Shown here: piece after piece, positions 1 through 9,261 of the stretch
Layout: each line of letters begins with the position of its first letter
Numbering within the stretch: the first letter of the stretch is position 1
NCBI GenBank assembly: GCA_035447065.1
Contig: DAOTGJ010000009.1
Span: 1 to 64,000, forward strand
DNA length: 64,000 nt
DNA from: CALEMW01 sp035447065
Lineage (GTDB): Bacteria; Krumholzibacteriota; Krumholzibacteriia; LZORAL124-64-63
Reading direction: 5' to 3'
Notes under the pieces: model-generated
Databases searched by the model: none
Told to the model about the DNA's origin: nothing
The model's input: only the letters and a program-made list of their open reading frames with translations
Position numbers and translations under genes: made by a program

Positions 1-2910
1 GCGGACCACCTCAAGCGGGTGCATCTGGAGGAGCAGGTGGTGGAGGCGCACGGGTATGTGGAAGACGGATGGGTGTGGTCCAGCGCGATCGCCAACACGC
101 GGACGGTGAGCTTCAACGCTGCGGACGCAGTGGCTGGGAGCCCTGTGTTTTTCGACGTAGGCGTATCGGCCAATTACAAGGAAGGCGACTCCAACGGCAA
201 TTTGGCCGCCAGCGTTTGGCTGAATGGCCAGACTTCCGATGCTGCGACCACGGAATGGAGCATCGCGACGCAGGATGATAGCCTTCGGATCCGAGTCACG
301 GGCTGGCGTGGCCCTATCGTCCGCGGAAACAACACACTGACGCTCTCCAACATCGAGACTGGTGCCGGCTACAACATCATGCTGGACAGCGTGGAGCTGT
401 TGTACCGTTCGGAACTGGCCAAGACCGGCGGCATGCTGTTCTTCACGCATTGGGGTGACGAAGTCGCTACTGCCGGTACGCCCATGGATTTGACCTTGGC
501 CATCCCGGCCGGCCGCAACGTGACCATCTGGGACGTGACGGATCCGGCGTCACCGGTGGCGGTAACCGGTTCATCGGGTACTGGGGGAGCCACGTTGGGG
601 CTTACTCGTGACCCGAGCAGCGACCGCCACTTCCTGGCTTTCGAAAGCACGGATCTCTTGAGCACCGCCTCACGCACGCTCCGGACCCCTGGAGTTCTGC
701 GGACCATGGATCAAGATGTGGACATGGTGATTCTCTACGGCGAGGGACTGAGCGCACCCGCTGCTCGTCTCCGTGATCACCGAGCTGATCATCTGCCAGG
801 AGTGGCTGCTCCTCGTGTCGTGGCGATCGCTGCCGAGGACGTGTACGAATCGTTCGGCGGTGCCGTGACCGATCCGTTGGCCTTGCGGAACTTTCTCAAG
901 TGGGTGTGGCAGGGGGGAGAGGGCCGCCTGCGGAGCGTGTGCTTCCTGGGAGATGCTTCCCGAGATCCCCGGGATTACAGGGGCATCTTCCCCGGCAGGC
1001 TGCCGACGTGGTTGAGCGTGATGTTCCCGCGGCTGTTGACCAGTTACTTGTACTACCCTTACGCGACCGACGACATGCTCGTCAGCTTCGACACCCCTCC
1101 GGCTTCCATCCCGGATGCTCCCGACCTCGCTTGTGGCCGATTGACGGTGCGCGATTTGGAGGAGGCGCTGGACCGCGTCGACCGCATCATCGATTTTGAT
1201 GATGATCTGCCTGAGGGCGCCTGGCGCAACCGCGTCGTCCTGGCAGCCGATGACCTTACCCAGCCGTCCTATCCCGATGGCTTCGAACGCGCGCACCAGG
1301 ACATGGCAGAGGAGCTCGCCGACGCATACATCCCCGATACCATCGATATCTCGAAGGTGTACCTGCTGGCCTATCCGGCGGCATCCGGATCGCACTATAA
1401 GCCCCTAGCCCGTCAGGCAGCCCGAGAGGCATGGAATCAGGGACTGACGATCTTCCATTACATCGGTCACGGCTCGGATGATGTCCTGGCCGACGAACAG
1501 CTCTTTCTGACAGACGACATCTACGCCCTGAACAACGGCGAGAGGCGCGGCCTTTTCCTGGCGTTCAGTTGCGATGTGGGGATCTACGATCAGGTCACCA
1601 AGCAAAGTCTGGCCGAGTCCTTCGTGAGCCAGGAGCGTGGAGGTGCCATCGCGGCCATCGCCGCCTCCCAGGTGAGCTGGGTCGGACCCAACAATCTGAT
1701 CACCAGGGCTTTTTACTCTTACCTGTTTCCCGGACGCGTCGTCGATGCCACGCAGACGCTGGGCGAAGCGCTATGGCTGGGGAAGATCAGAGTTTGGGAA
1801 CAATACCCAGGCGTCTATCAGTACGTTGCCAATAGCCAGCGATATACCCTTCTGGGTGACCCGGAACTATCCCTGCCGCACCCCGCGGGCGGCCACGACT
1901 TCGCGACGGCCAGCCTGGACACCCTGCGCGGCGGCCGCCGCCAGGAGGCCGTCTTCGTGCTGCCGGACCACGGGCTGGCGCCGGGCGCGGGCGTGACCTA
2001 TGACCTGCTGGTGGAGGAGTCGCGCAAGGAGCAGACCTACCAGCGCGCGGGGGACACCCGCGTGGTGGAGTGGTGGGAGGAGGGCTCCGCGGCCTTCCAC
2101 GGCACCGGCACCGCCCTGTCCGACACCCTGCGCATCCCGTTCAAGACGCCGCTGCAGCTGCGCTACGGGAACCACGGCAAGGTGCGCCTGATCGTCACCC
2201 CGGAGACCGGCGACGCCGTGGCCGCGGCCCTCACGGTGCCGGTGGTGCAGGCCGCCACGGGCGTGACCGACGACGTGGCGGGCCCGAGCATCGCCCTGGC
2301 CTTCGCCGACAACCGCTACCGCGTGAAGCCCGGCACGGAGCTCACGGCGGTGCTGCAGGACACCAGCGGCGTGAGCATCCTGGGCACCAACCCGCTCAAC
2401 TCGGTGCTGCTGGAGTTCGACGGCACCGGGGTGATGAGCGACGTGTCCGACGCCTTCGAGTTCGAGCCGGGCAGCTACACCGTCGGTCGCCTGAGCGTGC
2501 CCGTGCCCGACGACCTGGCCACGGGCGACCACCGCGTGGCGCTCTTCGCCAGCGACGTGCTGGGCAACGTGGGCAGCGACACCCTGAGCTTCAAGCTCGT
2601 GGCCGGCGGCGTGGCCGAGATCGCCGACGCCACCGTGTGGCCCAACCCCACGCCGGGCCCCACCAACCTGGTCTTCGAGCTCAGCGATCCCATGGAGGTG
2701 ACCTGGAGCATCTACACCGTCTCCGGCCACCGCATCTGGACCGCCACGCGGGACTTCCCCGACGGCGGCCCCCAGACCATGGCCTGGGACGGACGCGACG
2801 CGGAGGGCGACGAGGTCGCCAACGGCGTCTACCTGTATGTGTTGAAGGGAGACTGGGCCGACGACGGGCACCCCGTGACCGTCACCGGCCAGGTCGTGAA
2901 GATGAAGTAA
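1..2910 (+). CDS. C25 (gingipain-type) cysteine peptidase with C-terminal sorting domain, PorU-like; 5' end outside window
   Basis: The frame is open from base 1, so the true start lies upstream; the first in-window start codon is a GTG at 19. The 969 visible residues hold a C25 peptidase domain (about residues 235-620, counted from the GTG) with the expected His in HYIGHGS (His484) and Cys in AFSCDVG (Cys518). The domain closes at the typical LLGDPELSL. Ig-like sequence follows, then a FlgD-type C-terminal domain (PNPTPGPT, WDGRDAEGDEVANGVYLY), which type IX-like systems use for surface export. Known biology: in Bacteroidota, PorU is a C25 protein that works with PorV and its gene often sits beside porV, as here. 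It could equally be a secreted gingipain-like protease. Base composition changes abruptly near 1865: upstream codons often end in A or T, downstream ones almost always in G or C. Confidence 0.85.
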   Translation, partial: ADHLKRVHLEEQVVEAHGYVEDGWVWSSAIANTRTVSFNAADAVAGSPVFFDVGVSANYKEGDSNGNLAASVWLNGQTSDAATTEWSIATQDDSLRIRVTGWRGPIVRGNNTLTLSNIETGAGYNIMLDSVELLYRSELAKTGGMLFFTHWGDEVATAGTPMDLTLAIPAGRNVTIWDVTDPASPVAVTGSSGTGGATLGLTRDPSSDRHFLAFESTDLLSTASRTLRTPGVLRTMDQDVDMVILYGEGLSAPAARLRDHRADHLPGVAAPRVVAIAAEDVYESFGGAVTDPLALRNFLKWVWQGGEGRLRSVCFLGDASRDPRDYRGIFPGRLPTWLSVMFPRLLTSYLYYPYATDDMLVSFDTPPASIPDAPDLACGRLTVRDLEEALDRVDRIIDFDDDLPEGAWRNRVVLAADDLTQPSYPDGFERAHQDMAEELADAYIPDTIDISKVYLLAYPAASGSHYKPLARQAAREAWNQGLTIFHYIGHGSDDVLADEQLFLTDDIYALNNGERRGLFLAFSCDVGIYDQVTKQSLAESFVSQERGGAIAAIAASQVSWVGPNNLITRAFYSYLFPGRVVDATQTLGEALWLGKIRVWEQYPGVYQYVANSQRYTLLGDPELSLPHPAGGHDFATASLDTLRGGRRQEAVFVLPDHGLAPGAGVTYDLLVEESRKEQTYQRAGDTRVVEWWEEGSAAFHGTGTALSDTLRIPFKTPLQLRYGNHGKVRLIVTPETGDAVAAALTVPVVQAATGVTDDVAGPSIALAFADNRYRVKPGTELTAVLQDTSGVSILGTNPLNSVLLEFDGTGVMSDVSDAFEFEPGSYTVGRLSVPVPDDLATGDHRVALFASDVLGNVGSDTLSFKLVAGGVAEIADATVWPNPTPGPTNLVFELSDPMEVTWSIYTVSGHRIWTATRDFPDGGPQTMAWDGRDAEGDEVANGVYLYVLKGDWADDGHPVTVTGQVVKMK

Positions 2911-2945
2911 GGACGAGAAGCGAAAGCGCACTGGAGGTTCCGCAC

Positions 2946-3974
2946 ATGTTCCGCAAGACGTTGCCCCTGATCCTGGCGGCTTGCGCCCTGACCGTCTTCG
3001 CCGCGCCGGCGATGGCCGTGTCCGGCGCGGGCGCCATCGCCCTGGAGTTCCCCGTCGGCGCCCGCTACAACGCGCTGGGCGAGGCGGGAACCGCCCTGTC
3101 CCAGGACGTCACGTCCATGTGGTGGAATCCCGGCGGCCTGGCCTTCGCCACCGGCAACGGCAAGGCGAGCAAGCGCGCCCACGTCATGCAGTCCAAGCTG
3201 GTCCCGGACCTGGCCGACGACATCGCCATCTACTGGGCCGGCTACGCCACCGAGAGCTTCGGCGGCACCCTGGGCCTGAACCTGACCTACCTGGCCATGG
3301 GCAGCCAGGAGGCCACCAACGACGCGGGCGAGGTCATCGGCACCTTCGACTCCAACAGCTGGGCCTTCGGCCTCAACTACGGCACGCGCATCACTCCCAA
3401 CCTGGGCGTGGGCATGGGCGTGAAGTACTTCCGCGACAACCTGGCCCCGGACGAGTTCACCCAGGACCAGACCGGCGGCCAGGGCAGCACCTTCGCCGTG
3501 GACATGGGCCTGCTGTGGAAGGTGCCCAGCCTGAAGTCCAACATCGGCGTGGCCATCAGCAACCTGGGTCCCAACATCACCCACGTGGATGCGGACCAGA
3601 GCGACCCGCTGCCGCGCAAGATGACCGTGGGCATCGCCCGCAGCCTGTACCAGAGCGAGCTCATGTCGGTTCTCTTCGTGGGCGACATGCTGGTGCCCCT
3701 GCTGGACTGGAACACGGACGCGGACGACTACGGCATCGGCCTGGACTTCGGCGAGAACGAATTCGGCGTGGGCGTGGAGTGGTCCTACGACAGCTCGCTC
3801 TTCGTGCAGTTCGGCTACAAGAAGGGCACGGGCGACATCGAGGACAGCACCTACGGCTTCGGCCTGGACCTGGAGAAGTGGGTGGGCTCGGCCATCACCT
3901 TCGGGTTCGCCTCGGTGCCCCAGGCCAAGGGCCTGGAGCGCGTGACGCGCTTCAGCCTGGGCTACGACTTCTAG
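2946..3974 (+). CDS. PorV/PorQ-family outer-membrane beta-barrel protein
   Basis: A 342-aa protein with a signal peptide (cleavage likely after APAMA) and a barrel made of alternating Gly/aromatic strands, ending in Phe (FSLGYDF), a typical outer-membrane insertion signal. The N-terminal part (FPVGARYNALGEAGTALSQD, then MWWNPGGLAF) is the hallmark of the PorV/UPF0164 family, in which a conserved Asn-Pro-Gly/Ala follows the first strand. PorV in type IX secretion is the shuttle that carries cargo with sorting domains to the PorU sortase. An SD sequence GGAGG lies 8 bases before the ATG. The gene starts 35 bases after the C25 gene and is probably co-transcribed with it. A FadL-like role cannot be excluded, but the neighbour favours PorV. 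Confidence 0.8.
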   Translation: MFRKTLPLILAACALTVFAAPAMAVSGAGAIALEFPVGARYNALGEAGTALSQDVTSMWWNPGGLAFATGNGKASKRAHVMQSKLVPDLADDIAIYWAGYATESFGGTLGLNLTYLAMGSQEATNDAGEVIGTFDSNSWAFGLNYGTRITPNLGVGMGVKYFRDNLAPDEFTQDQTGGQGSTFAVDMGLLWKVPSLKSNIGVAISNLGPNITHVDADQSDPLPRKMTVGIARSLYQSELMSVLFVGDMLVPLLDWNTDADDYGIGLDFGENEFGVGVEWSYDSSLFVQFGYKKGTGDIEDSTYGFGLDLEKWVGSAITFGFASVPQAKGLERVTRFSLGYDF

Positions 3975-3990
3975 CCATCCCACCACGCCG

Positions 3991-4018
3991 CGGGCGCGGC
4001 CCCTGGAGGCCGCGCCCG
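3991..4018 (+). terminator. GC-rich stem-loop without U-tract after the porV-like gene
   Basis: A perfect 11-bp inverted repeat (CGGGCGCGGCC ... GGCCGCGCCCG) with a 6-base loop lies 16 bases after the stop codon. No run of T follows, so it is either a U-less terminator, an mRNA 3' stabiliser or a pause site. Confidence 0.4.
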
Positions 4019-4031
4019 GGATCGGAGCCTG

Positions 4032-7000
4032 ATGCACGCGATGGATCGACGAGCCTGGACCCGGGTGCTGCTGCCGGCGCTGCTGCTGCTGGCGCTGGCC
4101 GGCGCCGCCGCCGGGGAAGACCTGCGCTCCTGGCGCGAGGGACGCGCCACCGACCGCATGCCCGTGCGCAAGCCCCGGCCCGGCGAGCTGACCCGCTCGC
4201 CGGAGCAGGTGGAGCGCGCGCGCCTGCTGACCGAGCGCAACCACCAGGTGCACGACATGCTGGGCGGCCGGCACATCTCGCGGCGCGCGCTGGACGCCCT
4301 GGCCGCCAAGGGCCTGGGCCCGGGCCGCATCCCGGCCACCGCCGACAAAACCGCCGGCACGGACACCCTGCGCGTGCTCATCGTGCGCATCGGCTTCGAG
4401 ACGGACCGCAGCGGCGACCTCACCAGCGTGACCACGGACGGCGACTTCCAGCTGGAGCCCGATCCGGCCATCGTCTTCGATCCGCCCCCGCACGACCGCG
4501 ACTTCTACATGGCCCACCTGGCGGGCCTGCACGAGTACTACAACGCCCAGTCGGGCGGCCGCCTGTTCATCCAGGGCCGCGTGCTGCCCGAGGGCCAGAA
4601 CGACTGCTACAAGCTCAGCGACCTGGCCGATTACGCCCCGGGCGAGGGCAACTACTGGGACGTGCCCATGCTGGAGCGCCTGGTGCGCGCCATGCTCACG
4701 GCCGCCGACGAGGGCACCCAGGCCGACGGCGACGTGAGCCTGGCCGACTTCGACGACGACGACCCGCTGACCTACGTGATCCTGGTCCACGCCGGCGCCG
4801 ACTGGCAGACCGACATCAACGGCGATTCGCCCAACGACATCCCCACCTTCTTCGTGAGCCTGGGCGAGCCCCAGCTGCTCACGTCGGTGGACTCGCAGAC
4901 CGGCCAGCTGGGCAGCCTCAGCGAGTGCTCCATCATTCCGGAGACCACCACGCAGGACGGCTACGTGGGCAGCATCGCCGGCGCCCTGTACCACGAGTTC
5001 GGCCACGCCCTGGGCCTGCCCGACGTGTACGACACCACCACCGGCCTGCCCGCGGTGGGCCTGTGGGACCTGATGGACTCGGGGCCCAACCTCATCGCCG
5101 GGCTGCAGTACTACGCTGCGCACCCCACCATCCCGGACAGCCTGGTGCTGGAGGACGCCTTCGTGGCCGGCATCATGCCCCCCAGCCTGAGCGCCTGGTG
5201 CCGCTGGTTCCTGGGCTGGCTGGACGTGGAGGTCCTCAACGGCTCCGAGCACGAGGTCCATCTGCCGGCCGTGCAGGTGCCGCGCAGCGACTACTCGCGC
5301 TGGTACGGCGGTTCCAGCTCCGGAGGCGATCCCTACGACTTCGACCTGGACTACCCCCAGGCCGTGGTGGCCGGCGCCTCGCCGCGGGAATTCGTGCTGC
5401 TGGAGAACCGCTGGGTGCCGTGGCTGGCCACGGAGCTGCCCGACGATCCAAACGAGTTCTACATGCGGCGCGACGCCGAGACCGGCGTGGTGCTCTACAT
5501 GGCCGGCGAGACGGATCCGCGCACCGGCCAGCCGCGCAACACCGCCATGTACGACTACTTCATGCCCCCCGGCGGCCTGCTGGCCTGGCACGTGAACCAG
5601 GACCGCATCCTGGCGGGCATGGAGGACAACACCATCAACGGCGACGGCGACGGCCTGCGCCTGATCGAGGCCGACGGCATCCAGGACGTGGGCGTGTACG
5701 AGGCCTACGTGCTGGGCTTCTACGGCTCGGAGACCGACGCCTTCCACAGCGCCAACAACGACCGCCTGCTGCGCGACGGCCGCCCGTCCACCCGCGCCTA
5801 CGACAGCTCCTGGACCGGCGTGGAGCTCTGGGACATCTCCGCCAACGCGGCCACCATGACCTTCCGCGCCGCGGTGCGGCCGCTGGCCCCCGGCTCGCCC
5901 TGGCGCGTGCCGGCCCCGGACGACGTGCTCGGCCCGCGCCGCCTGGACGCCGCCACCCTCACGCCCTTCACCCTGGACGACAAGGCCGTGCTCGTGGCCG
6001 GCTCGCTGCCGGTGGATGGCGGCGCGGGGGAGGACGCCGCGCCCTGCCTCTTCGCCTGGGACGTGGACGGCACCGCCGCCGCGCCCACGCCGGGCGCGGC
6101 CCCGCACGGCGCCGCCCTGATCCTATCGGCGCCCCTGGCCGGTCCGCCCCTCTCCGTGCACGACGGGGCCCAGCTCATCCTGGCCACCCGCGACGGCTGG
6201 ATCCACAGCCTGCCGGCCGGCACCGGCGGCGGCGCCTGGACTCCGGACTGGTCGGTCCAGGTGGGCGACTCGTTGGCTTTCGCGCCCCTGCTGCAGCCCG
6301 GCCTCACCGGCGACGTGCTGCGCTGCCCCGTGCACCCCGCCCAGCTCGCCACGGTGAGCCTGACAGGCCAGGTGCAAGGCGTGTTGCAGGACCTGAGCGA
6401 GGACCAGACCCTGGCGGCGCCCTTCGTGCCGGCGGGCAACTTCTACGCCGTGCTGCTGGAATCGGCGTGGGGCCTGATGGGCGCGCCGGCCGGCACCGGC
6501 GGCGCGATCACCGCGGCCGCCGACGCCCAGGGCGCCTTCGGCGGCGTGAGCCTGCGCGCCGTCGACGGTCTGCGCACCGTGCTGCTGGACCGCAGCGGGC
6601 ACGGCACCGTGGTGCACCAGGTCGCGGAGGGCCAGATCGACGCCCAGGCCTGGGACGCCGGCACCGACGGCGCCGAGCTGCGCGCCCTGGCCGCCGCGGA
6701 CCTGGACGCCGACGGCGCCGACGACCTCATCCTGGTCACAGCCACCTCCATCCACGCCTTCAACGCCACCCTGGCGCCCCTGGCCGGTTGGCCCGTGCGC
6801 CTGCTGGACCAGTTCCCCCTGGACGCCGACACGGGCTTCAGCGGCGGCGTGGTGGTCTTCGACGGCGACGGCGACGGCATCAACGAGGTGTGGGCCACCA
6901 CCGACGGCGGCCACCTCATCGCCTTCACGGCCCGCGGCGTGCGCGTGGACCACACGCCCATGCTCTGGGCCGACCGCGGCGCGGCCGCCTGCGCCGTGGG

Positions 7001-7526
7001 CGACGCCGGCGATCTGGGCCGCGTGCTCTGGCTCGCCGATCCGGGCGGCCGTCCCAACGTGACCCTGGGCGGCGCCGAGGCCACGGGCCTGAGCCGCACC
7101 GCCGTGGACGGCGGCGTGGCGGGCTACCTCACGCCGGCCGCCGCGGGCAAGGCCGCGGGCACCAGCGAGTGGCTGGGTCCCCAGGGCGGTCCCGCGCGCC
7201 TCGGCCCGGTGGGCGAGGCCCAGGCCGTGGCGGGCGCTCCGGCGGAGGCCGAGCACGAGCGCTTCCTGATCTATCCCAACCCCGCGCGCGAGGAGCAGGC
7301 CGCCTTCCGCTTCTGGGCGGAGGCCGCCGGCACCGCGCGGGTGACCGTGTTCAACCTGGAAGGCGAGATCGTCGCCGCGCTGGAGCGCGACGTGCCCGCC
7401 GGCCTGGTGTCCGAGATCGTCTGGCCCCTGGGCGACCTGGCCTCGGGCGTGTACCTCTGCCGCCTGGACGCCCCGGCGTCCGACGGCCGGGTGACGCGCC
7501 TGGAGCGCCTCGCCGTGGAACGCTGA
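4032..7526 (+). CDS. M6-family secreted metalloprotease with FG-GAP-like repeats and C-terminal sorting domain
   Basis: The 1164-aa protein begins with a signal peptide (ends near AGAAAGED). The metalloprotease domain carries the zinc motif HEFGH at residues 321-325, followed by ALGLPDVYD and a downstream GLWDLMDSG, as in immune inhibitor A-type M6 peptidases. Residues about 600-1060 form a repeat region with Asp-rich calcium-loop motifs (DLDADGADDL, FDGDGDGINEV) that suggests an FG-GAP/VCBS-like beta-propeller. The last 80 residues (IYPNPAREEQ, LASGVYLCRL) form a type A sorting domain, so this is a likely client of the neighbouring PorU/PorV-like proteins. A second ATG three codons in (4041) is also possible. 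Substrate unknown. Confidence 0.85.
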   Translation: MHAMDRRAWTRVLLPALLLLALAGAAAGEDLRSWREGRATDRMPVRKPRPGELTRSPEQVERARLLTERNHQVHDMLGGRHISRRALDALAAKGLGPGRIPATADKTAGTDTLRVLIVRIGFETDRSGDLTSVTTDGDFQLEPDPAIVFDPPPHDRDFYMAHLAGLHEYYNAQSGGRLFIQGRVLPEGQNDCYKLSDLADYAPGEGNYWDVPMLERLVRAMLTAADEGTQADGDVSLADFDDDDPLTYVILVHAGADWQTDINGDSPNDIPTFFVSLGEPQLLTSVDSQTGQLGSLSECSIIPETTTQDGYVGSIAGALYHEFGHALGLPDVYDTTTGLPAVGLWDLMDSGPNLIAGLQYYAAHPTIPDSLVLEDAFVAGIMPPSLSAWCRWFLGWLDVEVLNGSEHEVHLPAVQVPRSDYSRWYGGSSSGGDPYDFDLDYPQAVVAGASPREFVLLENRWVPWLATELPDDPNEFYMRRDAETGVVLYMAGETDPRTGQPRNTAMYDYFMPPGGLLAWHVNQDRILAGMEDNTINGDGDGLRLIEADGIQDVGVYEAYVLGFYGSETDAFHSANNDRLLRDGRPSTRAYDSSWTGVELWDISANAATMTFRAAVRPLAPGSPWRVPAPDDVLGPRRLDAATLTPFTLDDKAVLVAGSLPVDGGAGEDAAPCLFAWDVDGTAAAPTPGAAPHGAALILSAPLAGPPLSVHDGAQLILATRDGWIHSLPAGTGGGAWTPDWSVQVGDSLAFAPLLQPGLTGDVLRCPVHPAQLATVSLTGQVQGVLQDLSEDQTLAAPFVPAGNFYAVLLESAWGLMGAPAGTGGAITAAADAQGAFGGVSLRAVDGLRTVLLDRSGHGTVVHQVAEGQIDAQAWDAGTDGAELRALAAADLDADGADDLILVTATSIHAFNATLAPLAGWPVRLLDQFPLDADTGFSGGVVVFDGDGDGINEVWATTDGGHLIAFTARGVRVDHTPMLWADRGAAACAVGDAGDLGRVLWLADPGGRPNVTLGGAEATGLSRTAVDGGVAGYLTPAAAGKAAGTSEWLGPQGGPARLGPVGEAQAVAGAPAEAEHERFLIYPNPAREEQAAFRFWAEAAGTARVTVFNLEGEIVAALERDVPAGLVSEIVWPLGDLASGVYLCRLDAPASDGRVTRLERLAVER

Positions 7527-7559
7527 CCCCTGCCCATCGAACGCAAGGAGACATCGACC

Positions 7560-8453
7560 ATGACGCGTCTGCTGATCGCCCTGACCCTGGCCGCCGCCGT
7601 GGCGGCCCCTCTGGCCTGCGCCGCGGCCGACGCCGCGCCGGCCCGCTCGGCCTGGCTGGTGGACCGGGCCCTGGACACGGAGCCGGGGCTGGACCGCGCC
7701 GCGCTGCCCCAGTCGGACATCGGCGGCTTCGCGGATCTGGGCGGGGGCGGGGGCGTGGACCGCACGTCCGTGGCCAAGCCCATGCTCCTGTCCCTGCTCG
7801 TGCCCGGCCTGGGCGAGGCCACCATGGGCTACAGGCGCGGCTACCTGATGATGGCCCTGGACGCCGCCGCCTGGGTGGGCGTGGCCAAGTATCATCAGGA
7901 CGGCGTGGACAAGCGCGAGCTCTACTACGACTACCTGGACGAGCACTGGAGCCAGGACCGCCTGGCCGCGGCCTTCGGCGGCGACGCCAACGACTACCCG
8001 GGCACGTACTACTACGGCGTCAACGACCACGAGGACCTGTCCCTCTGGGTCAGCAAGGAGGACGACGAGCGCGAGTGGTACGAGAACGCGGGCAAGTGGG
8101 ACCAGTTCGTCTTCGGCTGGGACGACTTCCTGGACCCGCGCATCCTCTACCCGGGCGAGAACATCCAGGCGGGCGACACCTCCTACTTCCGCGACAACAC
8201 CGACGTGTCCCCGCACCGCATGATCTACCGCGAGATGCGCCAGGACTCCAACGACGCCTTCCACACCCGGGACAACCTGGTGTACTTCAACATGCTCACG
8301 CGCGTGTTCAGCGTGCTGCAGGTGGCCTGGCTGGGCGGCGTGTTCTCGGACGACGGCCAGGCCGCGCTGAGCGTGGGCGGCCACGACGTGGCGATCATCG
8401 CCGAGCCCCGCGGGTTCACCGCGAGCCGGCTGGGCTTCTCCGTGAGCTACTAG
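7560..8453 (+). CDS. DUF5683-like secreted or membrane protein, paralogue 1
   Basis: A 297-aa protein with a signal peptide, preceded by AAGGAG. After a short SDIGGF motif comes a hydrophobic stretch with LLVPGLGEATMGYRRGYLMM, which resembles the conserved PGLGQxYNG segment of DUF5683 proteins found widely in FCB bacteria. The middle is rich in acidic and aromatic residues, and a hydrophobic segment (FNMLTRVFSVLQVAWLGG) lies near the C-terminus. Function unknown; members often sit in envelope gene clusters. The next gene is a paralogue that starts one base after this stop, so the pair probably arose by tandem duplication. Assignment rests on short motifs only. Confidence 0.65.
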   Translation: MTRLLIALTLAAAVAAPLACAAADAAPARSAWLVDRALDTEPGLDRAALPQSDIGGFADLGGGGGVDRTSVAKPMLLSLLVPGLGEATMGYRRGYLMMALDAAAWVGVAKYHQDGVDKRELYYDYLDEHWSQDRLAAAFGGDANDYPGTYYYGVNDHEDLSLWVSKEDDEREWYENAGKWDQFVFGWDDFLDPRILYPGENIQAGDTSYFRDNTDVSPHRMIYREMRQDSNDAFHTRDNLVYFNMLTRVFSVLQVAWLGGVFSDDGQAALSVGGHDVAIIAEPRGFTASRLGFSVSY

Positions 8454-8454
8454 C

Positions 8455-9261
8455 ATGGGAGTGACGACCGTGACCCGACGCATCCCGATCCTCGCCGCCT
8501 CGCTCGCCGTGCTGCTGCTGGCCCAGGCCGCCGCGGCCGCCGCGCCCGCCGCCAGCCTCCTGGAGGTGGAGCGCGAGGTGCTGGGGCGCGACGCCTCCAG
8601 CCTGTTCCGGGCGCAGGACATCGGCGGCTCGGACATCGGCGGTTTCGAGGCCGGACGCCGCCAGGGCCCGCGCAACCTGGGCACCAAGCTCAAGGCCGGC
8701 GCCCTCTCGCTGCTGCTGCCCGGCCTGGGGCAGCTCTACAACGGCGACAAGGGCAAGGCTCTGGCCTTCGGCGGCGCCGAGCTGGCCGTGTGGACCACCT
8801 ACGGCGTGCTGCACACCATCGCCAACGGCGCCGAGGAGGACTACCAGGACTACGCGCTGATCTACGCCGGCGTGGACGGCGACCACAGCGAGCGCTACTG
8901 GCGCGCCGTGGGCCGCTACATGACCAGCGACGAGTACAACGAGGGCCTGGAGATGGAGGCCCGCGCCGAGGGCGTGGAGGCCACCAACCTGATCCCGGCC
9001 GAGGACGCCTGGTTCTGGCGCAGCGCCGAGCGTCAGAACGACTTCCAGCTCCTGCGCGCCGACGCCGCCCGCGCCTACGACCGCCGCGACTTCACGGTGC
9101 TCTTCGCCATCGTGAACCGGGCCGTGGCCGCCTACGACGCGGTGCGCTCCGCCGGCGACGACGGCCACATGATGCGCGTGGGCCGCGTGGGCGTGGACCT
9201 GGAGTCGCGCAACGTCGGCGGAAAGGCGGGCACCGCATGCGTCGCCTCGCTGCGCTTCTGA
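8455..9261 (+). CDS. DUF5683-like secreted or membrane protein, paralogue 2
   Basis: A 268-aa protein with a signal peptide, the same SDIGGF motif as its upstream neighbour, and the fuller family motif LLLPGLGQLYNGDKGKAL followed by a hydrophobic helix. The remainder is acidic and helical with no recognised catalytic motif. The start could be the ATG at 8455 or a nearby in-frame codon. Its last 25 bases overlap the next gene's start, which indicates translational coupling with the lipoprotein gene. Function unknown; co-location with secretion-type barrels suggests an envelope role. Confidence 0.65.
   Translation: MGVTTVTRRIPILAASLAVLLLAQAAAAAAPAASLLEVEREVLGRDASSLFRAQDIGGSDIGGFEAGRRQGPRNLGTKLKAGALSLLLPGLGQLYNGDKGKALAFGGAELAVWTTYGVLHTIANGAEEDYQDYALIYAGVDGDHSERYWRAVGRYMTSDEYNEGLEMEARAEGVEATNLIPAEDAWFWRSAERQNDFQLLRADAARAYDRRDFTVLFAIVNRAVAAYDAVRSAGDDGHMMRVGRVGVDLESRNVGGKAGTACVASLRF

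Noticed and set aside
2829..6107. Very long minus-strand ORF (1092 codons) and many similar ones, such as 10018-13932
   Set aside because: They are antisense to well-supported genes, have low-complexity Ala/Gly/His/Arg content and follow from the lack of stop codons in reverse frames of very GC-rich coding DNA.
2981..8464. Plus-strand 1827-codon ORF across several genes
   Set aside because: It is Arg/Pro/Gly-rich and out of frame with the PorV-like, M6 and DUF5683-like genes; a GC artefact.
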